This document shows positions 12,576 to 25,969 of a DNA stretch of 64,000 bases, piece after piece. Source of the DNA: Perognathus longimembris pacificus. Lineage: Eukaryota > Chordata > Mammalia > Rodentia > Heteromyidae. Each line of letters starts with the position of its first letter. Positions within the stretch are counted from its first letter, which is position 1. The notes beneath the pieces are model-generated. The model did not search any database, was not told the DNA's origin, and was given only the letters and a program-made list of their open reading frames with translations. The DNA is taken from the NCBI RefSeq assembly GCF_023159225.1, contig NC_063164.1, forward strand, positions 75,163,800 through 75,227,799. The letters are read 5' to 3'. The translations under genes were made by a program, and so were the position numbers.

Positions 12576-14462
12576 GACTTCATTTATATTCTAAACCGTA
12601 ATTTTCCCCAAACAACTTTTCTAGATATACTTCTGATATTTTTTGCACATCAAACAAATGTGTATTATAATTATATCGAATCTGTACCATCTACCATTTC
12701 AATTAGTTATTCTTTTATTCAGAAAATGTGAATCTATTATTCAGGGTACATGTAATTTTTGTTTATGTGTGTATGTGTGTGTATTTGCTAATGTCAAGTT
12801 TTAATGTTATTTTCACATTCTGATTCTACTTGAAAGCTAGAGAGTTATCATTCAGTGATACTTCAGTTTGCTACATTGACACAGGCTACAGTGCTAAGCT
12901 CTTTAGGGATCAACAAGAAATCAGGCACAAGGATAACTGTTGCTCCAACATATGATACAATATAATACAAAGTAATACGTTCCTTTTTTCTATACATTTC
13001 ATGTTTTAATAGAAACTTATATGTCTATCATTAAATAGCAATTGTCTGAATTCAAATAAATAATGCTGAAATTTGCTTTTATGAATTTGGCTGCATGCGC
13101 AACATCCATCACTGTGATATGTAATGAAACTACTAATGTTTAGAGATTCCCTCAAAAATCTACATTCAGTGGCGCTCATTTAAGTCAGAACCATTACGCC
13201 ACATTTGAATATGATGTAAGCAAATAAAATAAGCAGAGAACAATCTTCTGGATAACACAAAAGTTTACTGAAACAGATTGATAACGTGCTAAACAAAAAC
13301 TAGCAAGCAGAGTGTTCACAGTTTCTTCCCTTCCATGAGAGTTACATAGCAAGCAAGATAGAACAATTACTAAACTTTGCTGCAAATACACAGGCCCCCT
13401 GAAGCACTATCAAAGGAAACCATCCAATAATGCAATGGTATTTCTCCCCATATCACTTATTTTATGTGGCTTGTAAGAAAATATATTCTACATTAAAATC
13501 AAGAAACAAAGAGGATTTGTAGGAAGAATAGAAGGTTTTTATGAAGTAAAGGATTATTTCTTCTAGCTTTTTTTCCCCTACTTCCTCACAGGTATTTTTA
13601 TAAGCCCTTCACTCACTCAAAGTCTTTTGATGAGCTTAACCAATGGAATTGTCTCAGTCAGAAATAACTGGACCCCAAAGGCCCAATAGGATTCCTATAG
13701 CTTCAGCCATGACCTTTCTTGTTTCTTGCTTGGTTACAAAGCTAACTTAGTGGTCATTAGAATCATGAAAGTGTTAAGTGTGAGTAGTCAGAAATCAGCA
13801 TTTTAAAGTCTCCTGCTAGCATGAACTCTCCATATTTAAAAGGGGAGGGACAGATTTAAGACCACACTCAACAGGGTTTCACAGTTGTTAAATTCTGTTT
13901 TCTAGTGATCTGATATCTGAAGTATGAAGCGATTTTTTTTTGTAAATCAGTATGCAAAATACAAAACAGATACACTTATGCACAGTTTACACCCAATAAT
14001 ATTGGAAATAGAAAGTAGAAAATGAGATGATTTCAGAGGAAAAAAGTCCTAAGATATAAACCATTAAAATTTGAGCTCAAAAGTAATTTTTAAAGTACAT
14101 TCAGCAAAATTAAAATGTTAATAATTGAGTACTATCAAAACAACTGTTTATTTGAATAAAGACTTTTTGGAAGATACATTTTGTAGCATGTCTTAGTAGA
14201 AATACATAGCCAGATTATGGCATCTGTCACATTGACAGAAAATGCACAGTTGAATATGGCAGAAATGCTCTAAAACAGGGCTGGTCAGATATTTAGCAGT
14301 ATAGCATGAATTGAGAAATATAGGAGCACATCTCTACCAAAACTCTGTATCATCCCCAGTGTTCTTGAATTAAATCAGTTGGACCATACAAAGAGTTTGC
14401 TTTAAAGCCCAGAGAGAGTACAATGCCCAACAGGTAATTCTGATGAGAATAGGGATTATTTT
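12576..14462. other. Unassigned AT-rich sequence
   Basis: A short GTAT/GT stretch near 12765-12785; otherwise nothing recognised. Confidence 0.55.
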
Positions 14463-14668
14463 ATTTTGGTTTGGTTGGTCATGGAACTTCAACTCAGGGC
14501 CTAGGCACTGTCCCTGTCCTTGAGCTAGCACTTCTACCTCCTTGACCGACAGCTCTGCTTTTCGGTATCTAGTGTTTAATTGAAGATAAGAGTCATGCGG
14601 ACCTCCCTGTCTGGGCTGGCTTTGACCCATGATCTTCAGATCTTAGCCTCCTGGGTCACTAGAATTAG
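14463..14668 (-). mobile_element. B1-dID-like dimeric SINE, antisense
   Basis: The right-monomer complement ('cagggcctaggcactgtccc', 'gagctagcacttctacctcc') is followed by the B1 complement ('ctggctttgacccatgatct', 'agatcttagcctcctgggt'). Confidence 0.8.
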
Positions 14669-16067
<1,399 letters not shown>

Positions 16068-16519
16068 TCCTGTGTATATTTTTTTGTATTTTTGCCTCAG
16101 GAAACCTAGGGATATTCATGGCACCAAGGCAAATAATGTGGAATTAAAAACTAAATTCTTGAGGCCTTATCCTAGCAACAAGACCATCACCATCTGTTCA
16201 GAGGACAAGCCTGCCATTATCCACTGCATTCTTTATACAACTCCATCACCTGTGAGGGAAACACACTGCCCCTTTCCTGAGTTCTCTCTTTGTCACAAGA
16301 GAGAGCAATCTGGCCCCTGAAACCTTTTAAAATTAAATAAAGAAATTATGACTGCAGCTAAGTAGAACAAATTGAAAAGGTTTGGTCAGAAATATCCTAG
16401 ATGGTCATTGCAAAATAATCTGATAATTGTCATCTGTGTATAATAAAATCTGACAAAAATATACTTGGGTAGTTATCTCTGTAGTCATTATACCACTAAA
16501 ATTACAAAAGCCAAAATGG

Positions 16520-16522
<3 letters not shown>

Positions 16523-16582
<60 letters not shown>
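16523..16582. repeat. GT dinucleotide microsatellite
   Basis: About 30 GT units with one CT interruption at 16551. Confidence 0.98.
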
Positions 16583-16584
<2 letters not shown>

Positions 16585-17139
16585 CCTTTCCTGGACAATC
16601 AACATCTAAAGTGAGGACTTGACTCTATCCAAATAGCCTAGAACAAAATTTCTTTACAAGGCAGTAAATCTTTATCAAACATTTTGATCCAATCTATAAA
16701 ATTCAGTTCATACTGAAGGTTTTGTTATAACACCTATTGTGCTGAGTAGAAAGTGAAATCAAGGCATATAGGTCAACAGTGGCAGGAACATTAGTGCTGT
16801 AACTAACAACTGGCTCACCAAAGTCATTAAGTCTTTGGAGTGCCTCTCCCAGGTTATCAGCTCAGAACTTGCCATGAGCACTTCTTCAGCTCATCATCAT
16901 CATTCTGTTCCCTGCATAAAGGGGCCCGAGTGGCTTATACATGGATGTATTACAGTACTGAAACACAAATTACATTCTGATTAAAATGGCAAGATGAAAT
17001 AAATTCTTTGGAAAGTTTTTAATACCTACAAGAAGATGCCTGCTTAAATTTCATACAATGTTACAACAACAGTCTTCATGAAATTTCTGGCTTAACAGCC
17101 TCCAACTCAGGACATGAAGTGATTTTATTCATTAGCTAA

Positions 17140-17195
17140 TAACAAATTTATTGAGTGCCTCCTGTAATATACACCAGGCAGGGACCTAATAAGCA
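17140..17195 (-). repeat. MIR-like relic
   Basis: 'aaatttattgagtgcctcct' followed by 'acaccaggcagggac' resembles the complement of the mammalian-wide MIR 3' region. Short and by eye only. Confidence 0.4.
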
Positions 17196-18521
17196 ACACT
17201 GACAACTTGGCAATGCTAGCCTATGGGAGTGAAGCTGGGAAGCTCTAAGCAGCAGAGAAGTATGACCATACCTTCTGCACAGAGAGGAGATATTCACAGA
17301 ATCTCAGACTTCTGAATTGACTATTAATTTTCAACCCATCATCCTTATGAGCATATTAGTATTCATGGTGTCCTCCTGCCTCTCCATAGGTACCACTGTC
17401 ATGGAACACATTTCATCTGAAAAGAAATAACCGCCTGAAGGGCATATATTGTAAATCTAAATAGTAGTATTCCTTCTTGGAATTTTATTTTTATTCTTTG
17501 AAACTCAATAAAGTCTACTGTTACCAGAATGACCACATTCTCCAAAAATCATGTTGAAGTAGCTACAGAATCCCAAAAGGATAATGAGATCTTACGGTTT
17601 CCCTAGTTATGGCGAGGAAATCATTAGTAACTTAAGACAGAAATAAAGAAATCATCTAATTAATGCATCCAGAGATGAATCTTAATGTCCAATTATTCTC
17701 TTGATTTGACACAACCTAGTAACAACATAACATAGTCAGCAACATTGTATTAATGTTGGAAGAATTAGAGGGAAGGTAGCCAAGATGGGGGAGGGAGAGA
17801 TTATTTTTAATACTTTCATTTCGCTTTTCCTAGTGCACAATAGGAAAATCTGTCTAAGTTTACCTATTTTTTAAAGTAAACCCACAGAATTAACATAAAA
17901 ATATTTTGTACTTAAAATTCAGAATTATACTATAATCAGAGCTTATAAGGAAGATTTAGAGGCCTATCCAATTTTCACATACTAGTAAATTGCTTTACTA
18001 TCTTTCAATGTAAACTCTCAGTTCAGCTTTATATGTTGATTTAAATAATTTCTATTTAAACATGTGTATTTCCCATAGTATAATTGTTCCAATATCACAT
18101 AGTATTTATTCACATATAACTATAAATTCAAATGCTAATATAATCCTAGTGAACACTGCTACTTCACTTCTTGAAAAGATGAAAATAAATCATATAGTAT
18201 TTCTGACTTATAGTATTTTGTAGTAGTTTTTTAAGTATTACCTTGAAAAATCTGCATTATTCCTAACACCTAAATGCCCAATTTTCTTGTACAAAACATA
18301 AACCTCTTAGATTTAAACTGTTTAAAATTCCTCCAAAAATTAAAAGCTATATTCTTTAGATATGTTAATAATGTGTTAAATATAATAGCCACAATTCAAG
18401 CTGGATAGATTTTATTATCATTTAGCCACATTTCACTTCCCCTCATTAAGACATTGTAAAACCAAATGTTTGAACCAAATAAATTTCAGAATGGTAATAT
18501 CAGTATGATTTTAATTTTTTT

Positions 18522-18762
18522 CAAAATGAACTCACGGGGCTGGGAATATGGCCTAGTGGTAAAGTACTCACCTCGTATACGTGAAGCCCTGGGTTTGATT
18601 CCTCAGCATCACATATATAGAAAAACGCCAGAAGTGGCACTGTGGCTCAAGAGGTAGAGTGCTGGCCTTGAGCAAAAAGAAGCCAGGGACAGTGCTCAGG
18701 CCCTGAGTCCACGCCCCAGGACTGACAACAAAAACAAAACAAACAAACAAAAATGAACTTAC
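18522..18762 (+). mobile_element. IDL-Geo-like dimeric SINE
   Basis: Same two-part structure as the 6122 copy, with a CAAA-type tail. The near-perfect direct repeat caaaatgaactcac at 18522-18535 matches aaaaatgaacttac at about 18749-18762 with one or two differences, so it is a fairly recent insertion. Confidence 0.85.
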
Positions 18763-19344
18763 ATTCTCTGGACTTTTTATAATAATAATAAACCAGAAAA
18801 GTTCCCCTGTTCTGAAGCTGTTCTGAATGGTTTATTAGAGAATCCTTATTCATGAACTCTTTTCTTGTGAACACTTTCAAAGATGTCTTTCATAAGGCTG
18901 AAGCTTTAAGCAAGTGTCCTTTTGCTTTGCCTCTCATCACTGGAGTGATGTTATTCTCCTATATGCTTCTCTAGCTTGACTACAGTCCTGAGTGCAGTCA
19001 AAAACACTAAGATCTAAGTCAACATCTAATAGCCTGTACATAAAGAAATAACTTTGAGTTGAGAAAATATACAAGATCTATAGGCATATATATTTGCACT
19101 AAATTGGATACTAAGAATTAAAGTGTCATCCTAATATGTGTGTAAGCTAGGGAAGTTCACCCAAGGAACTTTAATACTAGAGACACAACACCTGTTGATG
19201 ACACACACATGAAAGTATCATTCATAACTCTTACACACAAACAAAAATACAAATACAGGAATTCAAGAGCTGGATTGACCACAATAGGCCACCAGAGGGT
19301 CAGAGAACACTTTTCTTTCTTCCTTTCTCTTTTCTTTTTCTATT
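18763..19344. other. Unassigned sequence
   Basis: Nothing recognised; a short T/C-rich stretch precedes the SINE at 19345. Confidence 0.5.
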
Positions 19345-19640
19345 CAGTACTAGGAGGTTTGTACTCATAGCACTTTCCAGGCAGGCACTCTAAAACAGAG
19401 CCACTTTTCCAGCCCTATTTTCACTCTAGCACCTGGATATAGGGTCTTCTTCCCACTTAAGCCCATACCTGAACCATAATCCATCTATTTTAAAATAGGT
19501 TTCCCATCATAGTTGTGACTCATTCACATTCATTGAGATAGAGTCTTCAGATTTTACTACCTGGGTTTCTCTGTAACCACAAGCCTCTCATTCTAAGCCT
19601 CCCAAGTAGCTAGGGTTACAGAATTTAAGCAATGACATCC
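19345..19640 (-). mobile_element. Trimeric ID + B1 + B1-type SINE, antisense
   Basis: The low-coordinate end (19345-19416) is an ID-like segment in complement ('aggcaggcactctaaaacag'). Two B1-like blocks follow: a worn one around 19430-19510 and a clear one at 19540-19622, where the complement of 'cctcccaagtagctagggtt' is diagnostic. Read on the minus strand the order is B1-B1-ID, the same as in the plus-strand element at 34672. Confidence 0.6.
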
Positions 19641-19967
19641 AGATTCTTGTTTTTAAGAAAAGAAGACACTAACCACCTGAAAATATGTGTAAGAGTTAGA
19701 TATACATTATAGAAAAAAATGGTGTGGCCAAAAAACATAAGGAGGAAATTTGGCAGACTACATTCAGGAAAATGAGTGATAAAGCTGCAGGAAAAGATTA
19801 AGGAGTGAGAGATATGGACAGTCACATTGGAATCACAGCAAGGTGTCCCATTATAGACATCTTGGAAGGCCAAGTTAGAGAATTTAGCTGTCTAGCCAAG
19901 AATTTAGTCAGAGACAGTAGAGTTTATCATCAATTTTGGGAAAAAAAAGAATAGAATAAGAAATTGT

Positions 19968-20058
19968 GGGCCTGGGATGGAGCTCAGTGGTAAAGCACTT
20001 GCCTGGCCAATGCAATGTCCTGGGTTCAATCCCCAGTACCACACACACAAAAAAATGA
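19968..20058 (+). mobile_element. ID-like SINE monomer
   Basis: 'gggatggagctcagtggtaa', 'gcacttgcctggccaatgc' and 'tgggttcaatccccagtacc' give a well-preserved ID element with intact-looking A and B boxes and a CA/A-rich tail. Confidence 0.85.
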
Positions 20059-20504
20059 AACAACTGGAAGATATTTTTCTATTCATTTATACCCTCATTT
20101 ATTCATCAAATATTGATTCAAGTTCTAGACTTTCCAAGCACAATACCATACAACTAAGCAAAACAAACATTTCCCCCTCTCAAAGTTCCCTTATACTAGG
20201 GATAGAATGAATTCTGTACGTGCCCTTTATTATAATAAATAGGTGTTTCAGGAAATTCCTATGGTGGATTAAGAATAAACTCAATATATAACCTTGGGCA
20301 AGAGAGGCATATGGAAATTACTCATGCACAGGCATAGAAGCATTGTATAACGATGCTGTCTCTTTGAAGCCAAATATCATATAATCTTGTGATTGCTTAT
20401 GCAACTATGATACACAATTACATGCCAATTAAGAGACCAGCACCCATCTAAAGCATTGCCCACTTTAAGGACTTCTTTGAACTCTGAACGCCCTGCACAA
20501 ATGC

Positions 20505-20605
20505 AGCCTGAAAGTCTTGGCATGTCAAATCCAAGTACATCATTCAACCAGTGGAGTACAGGTGATTGTGGACATGTCACTCAGCCTCTCGTCCTTTCAA
20601 GAGCT
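20505..20605 (+). repeat. Possible MIR-like relic
   Basis: 'gattgtggacatgtcactca' followed by 'gcctctcgtcctttc' is reminiscent of the MIR core on the plus strand. Weak match. Confidence 0.25.
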
Positions 20606-21484
20606 CTAGAAGTACTGTAGGTTTCTCCAAGGTATTGGGGAATGAAGCCTTATTACATCATTCTAGAAATTACAATAACACACTCCTAACACACCCTAAC
20701 TCACTATTTTAGTTTCCCTTATGTAACCACTCAAATAAACTCCATGCACCAAATCCTTGCCTCAGGCTCTACTTCTGATAGAATCCAAATTAAAACAAAA
20801 AGTAATTTATTCAGGAAGATTGTAGAAAAATGTGCAGTAATAAAAGGGTATATGGGAAAATATAGCTATTTTTGAAACTAGAGAGGGTTTGTCTCATGTC
20901 CAAAAATAGGTTAAAGTTTACCCAAAAATATTACAAGATTTTAGTGAATGATTTGAAGCTGGAATATAATATGATCAAGATTTTGATTTTAAAATTTCCC
21001 TGGCAGCAATGGCAAGCATATGAATTGCAACATCCTAGAACAAGGATGAGGAGACTGACTTAGAGATTGCACAGTCATCCAAACCAGATATCTGAGATCT
21101 AGATAAGAAATACTGTGAGAGTGAATAAAACGGATTTAAAAATCACCTATTATTAGTGCTGGTTTAAATATGAGTGTGATAAAGGGGTAGTTTCTGACTA
21201 AATGGAAGGATATCTAAATAGAAATTCCATTCACACAGTGATAAAATACAAGGAAGAGTAGGAACTTAGTTCAATTTTGGCATGGGTAAATTTCTTATGA
21301 AGAAAAAGGTTTTTGTGTGTTTGTTTAATTTCTTAGTATAAAGTTGTATTACAAGTACAGATATATGTGAAATAATTGTTTTTCAAGCATTGATTAGTTT
21401 TTCCAAATTATATATTGGTTTACTGAAACTCATATAAATCCAAAAATGATATAGGGATTTTTGTTTTGTAACATTATATTTATA

Positions 21485-21590
21485 AAACCAGACTCATTAA
21501 TTTGTGTAGGATCATACAGCAAGTGAGTGCTGGTATACAATGTGAAGTCAGATTTGATTTCTTAAACAATGTGCTTTAACTCTGTCCCTG
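21485..21590 (-). repeat. MIR-like relic
   Basis: 'aggatcatacagcaagtgag' followed by a diverged 'gaagtcagatttgatttc' and 'gctttaactctg' tracks the complement of the MIR core (accession-level confirmation not possible here). Confidence 0.5.
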
Positions 21591-21897
21591 CCACCCAGCC
21601 CATGACATCATCTTCATCTTGGAATGACTGAATTCTGTAGTTCCAGAGTTCTCAATTATATAGGTGAAAAGGCAAATGGCCCCACAATATTCACATTGAA
21701 CCACAAATAGTTTGAGATTGTACCAAAGCAGTGAACTAATCTATTCTTTTTCTGCAATACAACTTGCTCTTTAAATTCATGACATCTTACCACAAATGGT
21801 TCAACCTAATATATGGGATGTCTTTTTACAAATTATATTTTTTGTGAGTTGATAAAGCATGTTTCCAGTTACAAACTAAAGACCATGAAAAAAAGTA

Positions 21898-22054
21898 TTC
21901 CTTGAAAGGATATGTCCTGGCCATCCCAGGGGACCATGCAGAGATAATCACAGACAGGAGAAGAAGGTTCATAAGGAGGTTTATTCGTGGGGCCATAGTT
22001 TCCACGGGAGAGGGAGCTACATGGCATCTGCAGCTTATCCAGGTGGCAGCCCCC

Positions 22055-22135
<81 letters not shown>

Positions 22136-22248
22136 GGTAAAGGAGAAGTAGGTAGGTAGTGAGTAGGAATGGCTCATTAGGTATGGGTGGATCTGGGGGC
22201 TAGTGGGAGGAGCTGAGGACCTGAGGCTAGGAAAATGCTAACATTCCT
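21898..22248 (-). mobile_element. Solo LTR of an endogenous retrovirus-like element
   Basis: A 341-bp unit (21903-22243) starts TG and ends CA and is bracketed by 5-bp direct repeats ttcct (21898-21902 and 22244-22248), as expected for an LTR. On the minus strand it reads TGTTAGCATT... to ...CCTTTCA. It carries an AATAAA (complement of 21980-21985) about 80 bp before its 3' end, a plausible R-U5 layout. A 76-bp CT tract (GA on the minus strand) sits inside it. No internal retroviral genes flank it, so it is a solo LTR formed by LTR-LTR recombination. The 5-bp duplication fits several families, such as ERVL/MaLR; I cannot name the family. Confidence 0.7.
22058..22133. repeat. CT microsatellite inside the solo LTR
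   Basis: About 76 bp of pure CT, preceded by a C-run and lying wholly within the LTR at 21903-22243. Confidence 0.97.
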
Positions 22249-24845
22249 CTTCATGAATATTGTCAAATTCAATTAGATGGATGAGGAATCCTTACATAAA
22301 AGCTCTAGGTAGTTTTTCACACTGGAATGCTTCACAGAACCAACTTGGACCTAAGCATAAAAGACTAACGTGCACTGTGGTAAGTTCAAGAAAAGCCAAT
22401 TCTGGGTATAGACTTGTGACTTGGTAGAATACCTATGCAGTTCCCATTGAGAAAATTTTGAGGTGACAATAGTACAGAAAAACTGTGGGATACTTGTACA
22501 AAAAATCAAGGTTTAATAAGCAATAGAGAGAATAGATGTGGGAGGGTAAAACAATTATAATGAAGACTTTAATCCATGTGTGGGCTGGAAATTCATTGAA
22601 TATGTGTCTAGCATTGTGGAAGACTCAGAATATTGAAAAAACTAATAATTTCTTCAAGAATCTCCCTCTTCTCTTTCAAGGCTTATCATTTATTAACCAC
22701 ATATTCATGGTTTCATTGAGATGGAGTATAACCCATGAAATATATAAGGTTTTCAGTAAGAACTTTTTAAATCCCCATGAAGTATCTAATAAGTTGTATG
22801 TAGTTAGCCCATGGCCTGCATTTCTTGGCCATAATTTGATGTCAATGCTGCTTGTCTGCAAACCCCACTTTGAGAAACATACAATTAATTAGACCATGGA
22901 CAACTTGCAGGCAAGGACTGTGCCTTACTCACTTTTGTATATTTAGTGTCTACTCAGCAAATGTATACAAGAACACATCAATGACCAACTGATTACATAA
23001 ATGATGTGGCTAAAAATTTTAGCTAATTTAGATTATTAAAATACTCAGTTCAACAATCTTCTTGCTACTCCCACTTACAAGGAAATTAACAAATCAAGAA
23101 AATATTAAGTAATTGATGTCCCATTTGCTGGAAACGGAAAAGCTGAATTCTGTGTTGTCATGGATACAATATTCTATTTTCAGTACTAGTCTGTCCTACT
23201 TGTTAATGACTGTTACAGTAACCAATAGGAAAATAACACTTCACTCACCACATTTCATTAAGTTTAACACCTCATATTAAGCTTAATGGGACAATAAGAA
23301 CAAAGTTCCTCTTGTCAGTTGTTTACTGAATCTGGTCAATTTCCCTCTGGTTTAAGAAGATAGGAAAATAAAAGCTTACTATTTGACTTAATAATCATGA
23401 TCCCTGGGCAGGAAATTTCCTGACAGTTAACCAGTAGTTGAATTAAAGAATAGTGTCTTTTTTAGGCCCTCTGTTTTCCCCATAGATTGTTACATCACAA
23501 AGCATACCCACGCTTTCCAACATTAAAAGTTTAGTGGAAAAGAAAGTATAATAATAGGAATTCTCAGCACCAGAGCTTTCAAATGCTTGCATTTTGCAGC
23601 AGTAAGTATAAAATATGGGTAGACAGTAGATAAATCATTTAACTTGAATAAGAGTCATCACATTTTGATCGTGATGCCAATCACAATGAAATGATCACTT
23701 CTATCACTGAAACCCTGAATTGTGTTACTTTATTTCCAAGGAACACTGAACTGAGGGCAATGAGCTTAATAATGCATAAGATAGAAAGAGATTATAAACA
23801 AACAGCTCTGGCTCTATAAGGAAAAAAGATAATTAACTATATTTAACAATGCACACATCTGAGCATAAGATCAAGGAAATATTGGGGAAAAATATAATTT
23901 CAAAGTAAAAGGGAATAAATGAGGCAGGAGAAAAGGACAGAAAACTCAGAGGGACTGAACAAACCTCAGAAAGATATAAAAGGCTAGAAACAGATGTTTA
24001 TATTAAACTGCCAATGGAGTGATGGAACCGTACAGATTGTGGTACCAATTTAACTGGAAGAAGCTATGGCGAGCAGACAGAGATTCGAGTTGGAACTCTA
24101 TTTTCCACCAGTCAACTAAAAGAGGTGGCTGCTGCTGCTAGTGCTAATGATGAATACCATATGCTAGCAAGAGACATAGCCAGTGTGCTCTGCTGTGTTG
24201 GTTGGGGAAGATATGTGTAATTTTCTTTATCTGATACAAAATTAGTGCAACTTTGAAATAACTACATGCAGAATGCCTGAAGAGGAGACCATATTGCTTC
24301 TCATTCAAAAAGTCAAGAGTGAGTCATTTTAAAAAATTTCATTTCAATTCAATAACTCAGTTAAAGTAATTTTACCCTGATTTAGCCATGGTATTGCTCT
24401 AGTTGTCTATTTTATTTTTATAGAGGAGAAGAAGCCAACAACAAAATAATCGTGTAATCAAATAGTCAATGTGATTTAAAAAACTTGCTGCTTATATTCC
24501 TGTTTAAATGAAGATACATGGCGCTGTATACATATATCCTAACCTTGTGTTCTAGCTATAAATTTAGACTTGTACTTAAAAATGTCAATTACAAAGTTAG
24601 AGAAAAGATTCTTAGAACAAAAATACTAGATTGGAAATTTTAGATTTGCTGTCTAATTGTTGAATTCTTTGAAAGAACCTTGGTTCAAACTCCAAGTCCT
24701 AATAAACAAAATCCTTGGTCACACTAGAAGAAAGTAAAAGGGGAACTAACAAAAATGGTATGTGAGTTATATTGGCTTCTTTTTGAGACCAGCTTTAACT
24801 ACCTTCATTCTAAGGCAAGTACCTAGTTAATCTCACCAATTCAGC

Positions 24846-24876
24846 AGAGAGAGAGACAGAGACAGAGACAGAGCAA
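24846..24876. repeat. Short GA/GACAGA repeat
   Basis: Imperfect GAGAGAGACAGAGACAGAGA array of about 30 bp. Confidence 0.9.
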
Positions 24877-24984
24877 AGAAAACACTAGTTGTTTCCTCTC
24901 ATATCCAAACAAACAAAATAACTGTTATCTGAATTTTATGCCACCATCATTATATCAATGTTGTGTTAATTTTTTCTTTTTTCT

Positions 24985-25010
24985 TCCTCTCTCTCTCTCT
25001 CTCTCTGTGT
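24985..25010. repeat. Short CT repeat
   Basis: About ten CT units followed by GTGTCC. Confidence 0.9.
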
Positions 25011-25250
25011 CCAAACCTCATTAAATATGGATAGGACAAGCAGAGAACCCCAGAACCAAAATATTTTGGTAGTCCTCATTAAAGAGAGTTTAAGTACCTT
25101 GAATTTTATTTTATTGCTTTGTAATAAAATTTGGCTAGAGGAGAGATTTTCTATCTGGAACTCAAAGGCCAACATCTAAATGCAGCTAACTCCTAACCAA
25201 GAAACTTTGACCCAGGGACTTGCAGCTGAATGAAGAATCATTGCCCTAGA

Positions 25251-25268
25251 AAAAAAAAAAAAAAAAAA
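25251..25268. repeat. A-run
   Basis: Eighteen consecutive A. It could be the tail of an old retro-insertion, but nothing recognisable precedes it. Confidence 0.9.
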
Positions 25269-25620
25269 CATCTATTAAGCCCCTTCTTTATGTTTAATGA
25301 TCTCTGCCTCTGCAGCTGAACTTTGGTGTAAACTCCTTCGAAGAGAAAGAATAAAAAAAGATTCCTGACAGACTATGACTCCCTTCACAAATTATCAGAT
25401 AAACTCCAATAGGCTTTCTGATCAAAATGTGTTACCCTAAAACAAAAGGAATTAAAGAAACAGCCAAATACAATATACATTAGAAAATGAAGAGGGGGGG
25501 ACAACAGGGAAAGAATATACCCGTGGACACAGATTATGCAGCTGGACAAGAGCCTGTCATCCCCCTCTCCAGATTACACCCAAGACATTCTCACGGCTGA
25601 AATAGATTTGGGGCTCTATG

Positions 25621-25896
25621 AAGGACAAACTTTTTTTTTTCAAATTTTTATTATCAAACTGATGTACAGAGAGGTTACAGTTTCATACTTTAGGCATGGA
25701 TACATTTCTTGTACTGTTTGGTATCTCGTCCCTCATTCCCCCCTCTCTCCTCCCCCTTTCCCTTTCCCCCCATGAGGTGTTCAGTTCACTTACACCAAAC
25801 AGTTTTGCAAGTATTGCTTTTGTAGTTGTTTGCCTTTTTTTACCCTGTGTCTCTCGATTTTGGTATTCCCTTTCAATTTCCTAGTTCTAATACCAG

Positions 25897-25948
<52 letters not shown>

Positions 25949-25969
25949 GGCCCCTGGGCAAGGGCAAAC
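25621..25969 (-). mobile_element. Chimeric retro-insertion: inverted U6 snRNA joined to L1 3' end
   Basis: The T-run (25631-25640) and the complement of the L1 3' UTR run to 25897, ending in the L1-matching 'taccagt'. At 25898 the sequence switches to U6 snRNA in plus orientation, head-to-head with the minus-strand L1. Direct repeats aaggacaaac (25621-25630) and aagggcaaac (25960-25969), with one mismatch, bracket the whole unit, so L1 and U6 appear to have been inserted in one event. The last four U6 bases, AAGG, overlap the right-hand repeat. The repeat start on the L1 sense strand is not the usual T/A-rich cleavage site, which weakens the assignment a little. Confidence 0.8.
25898..25963 (+). 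pseudogene. U6 snRNA pseudogene, nt ~7-72
   Basis: Sixty-six bases align without gaps to U6 nt 7-72, including the ACAGAGA box region, with a single visible mismatch (C66 to G). The 5' six bases and the last ~35, including the T terminator, are missing. No U6-type proximal element or TATA box lies upstream; an L1 tail does. It is therefore not a functional U6 gene. An alternative alignment uses nt 1-4 (gtgc) at 25896-25899 with a 4-nt gap. Confidence 0.92.

Larger units (their letters stand above)
16068..18521. other. Unassigned sequence around a GT repeat and a MIR-like relic
   Basis: Apart from the GT array and the relic at 17140 nothing is recognised. Confidence 0.55.
20059..21897. other. 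Unassigned sequence with MIR-like relics
   Basis: Two possible MIR relics (20505, 21485); otherwise nothing recognised. Confidence 0.5.
22249..25620. other. Unassigned AT-rich sequence
   Basis: Short GA and CT repeats and an A-run only. Open frames, including 118 codons at 22536, have no recognisable features. Confidence 0.55.

Noticed and set aside
22536..22892. 118-codon plus-strand open frame
   Set aside because: No recognisable domain; a similar-sized frame on the other strand overlaps it.
25898..25963. U6 snRNA as a functional gene
   Set aside because: It lacks both ends and the terminator, and an L1 tail lies where the promoter elements should be.
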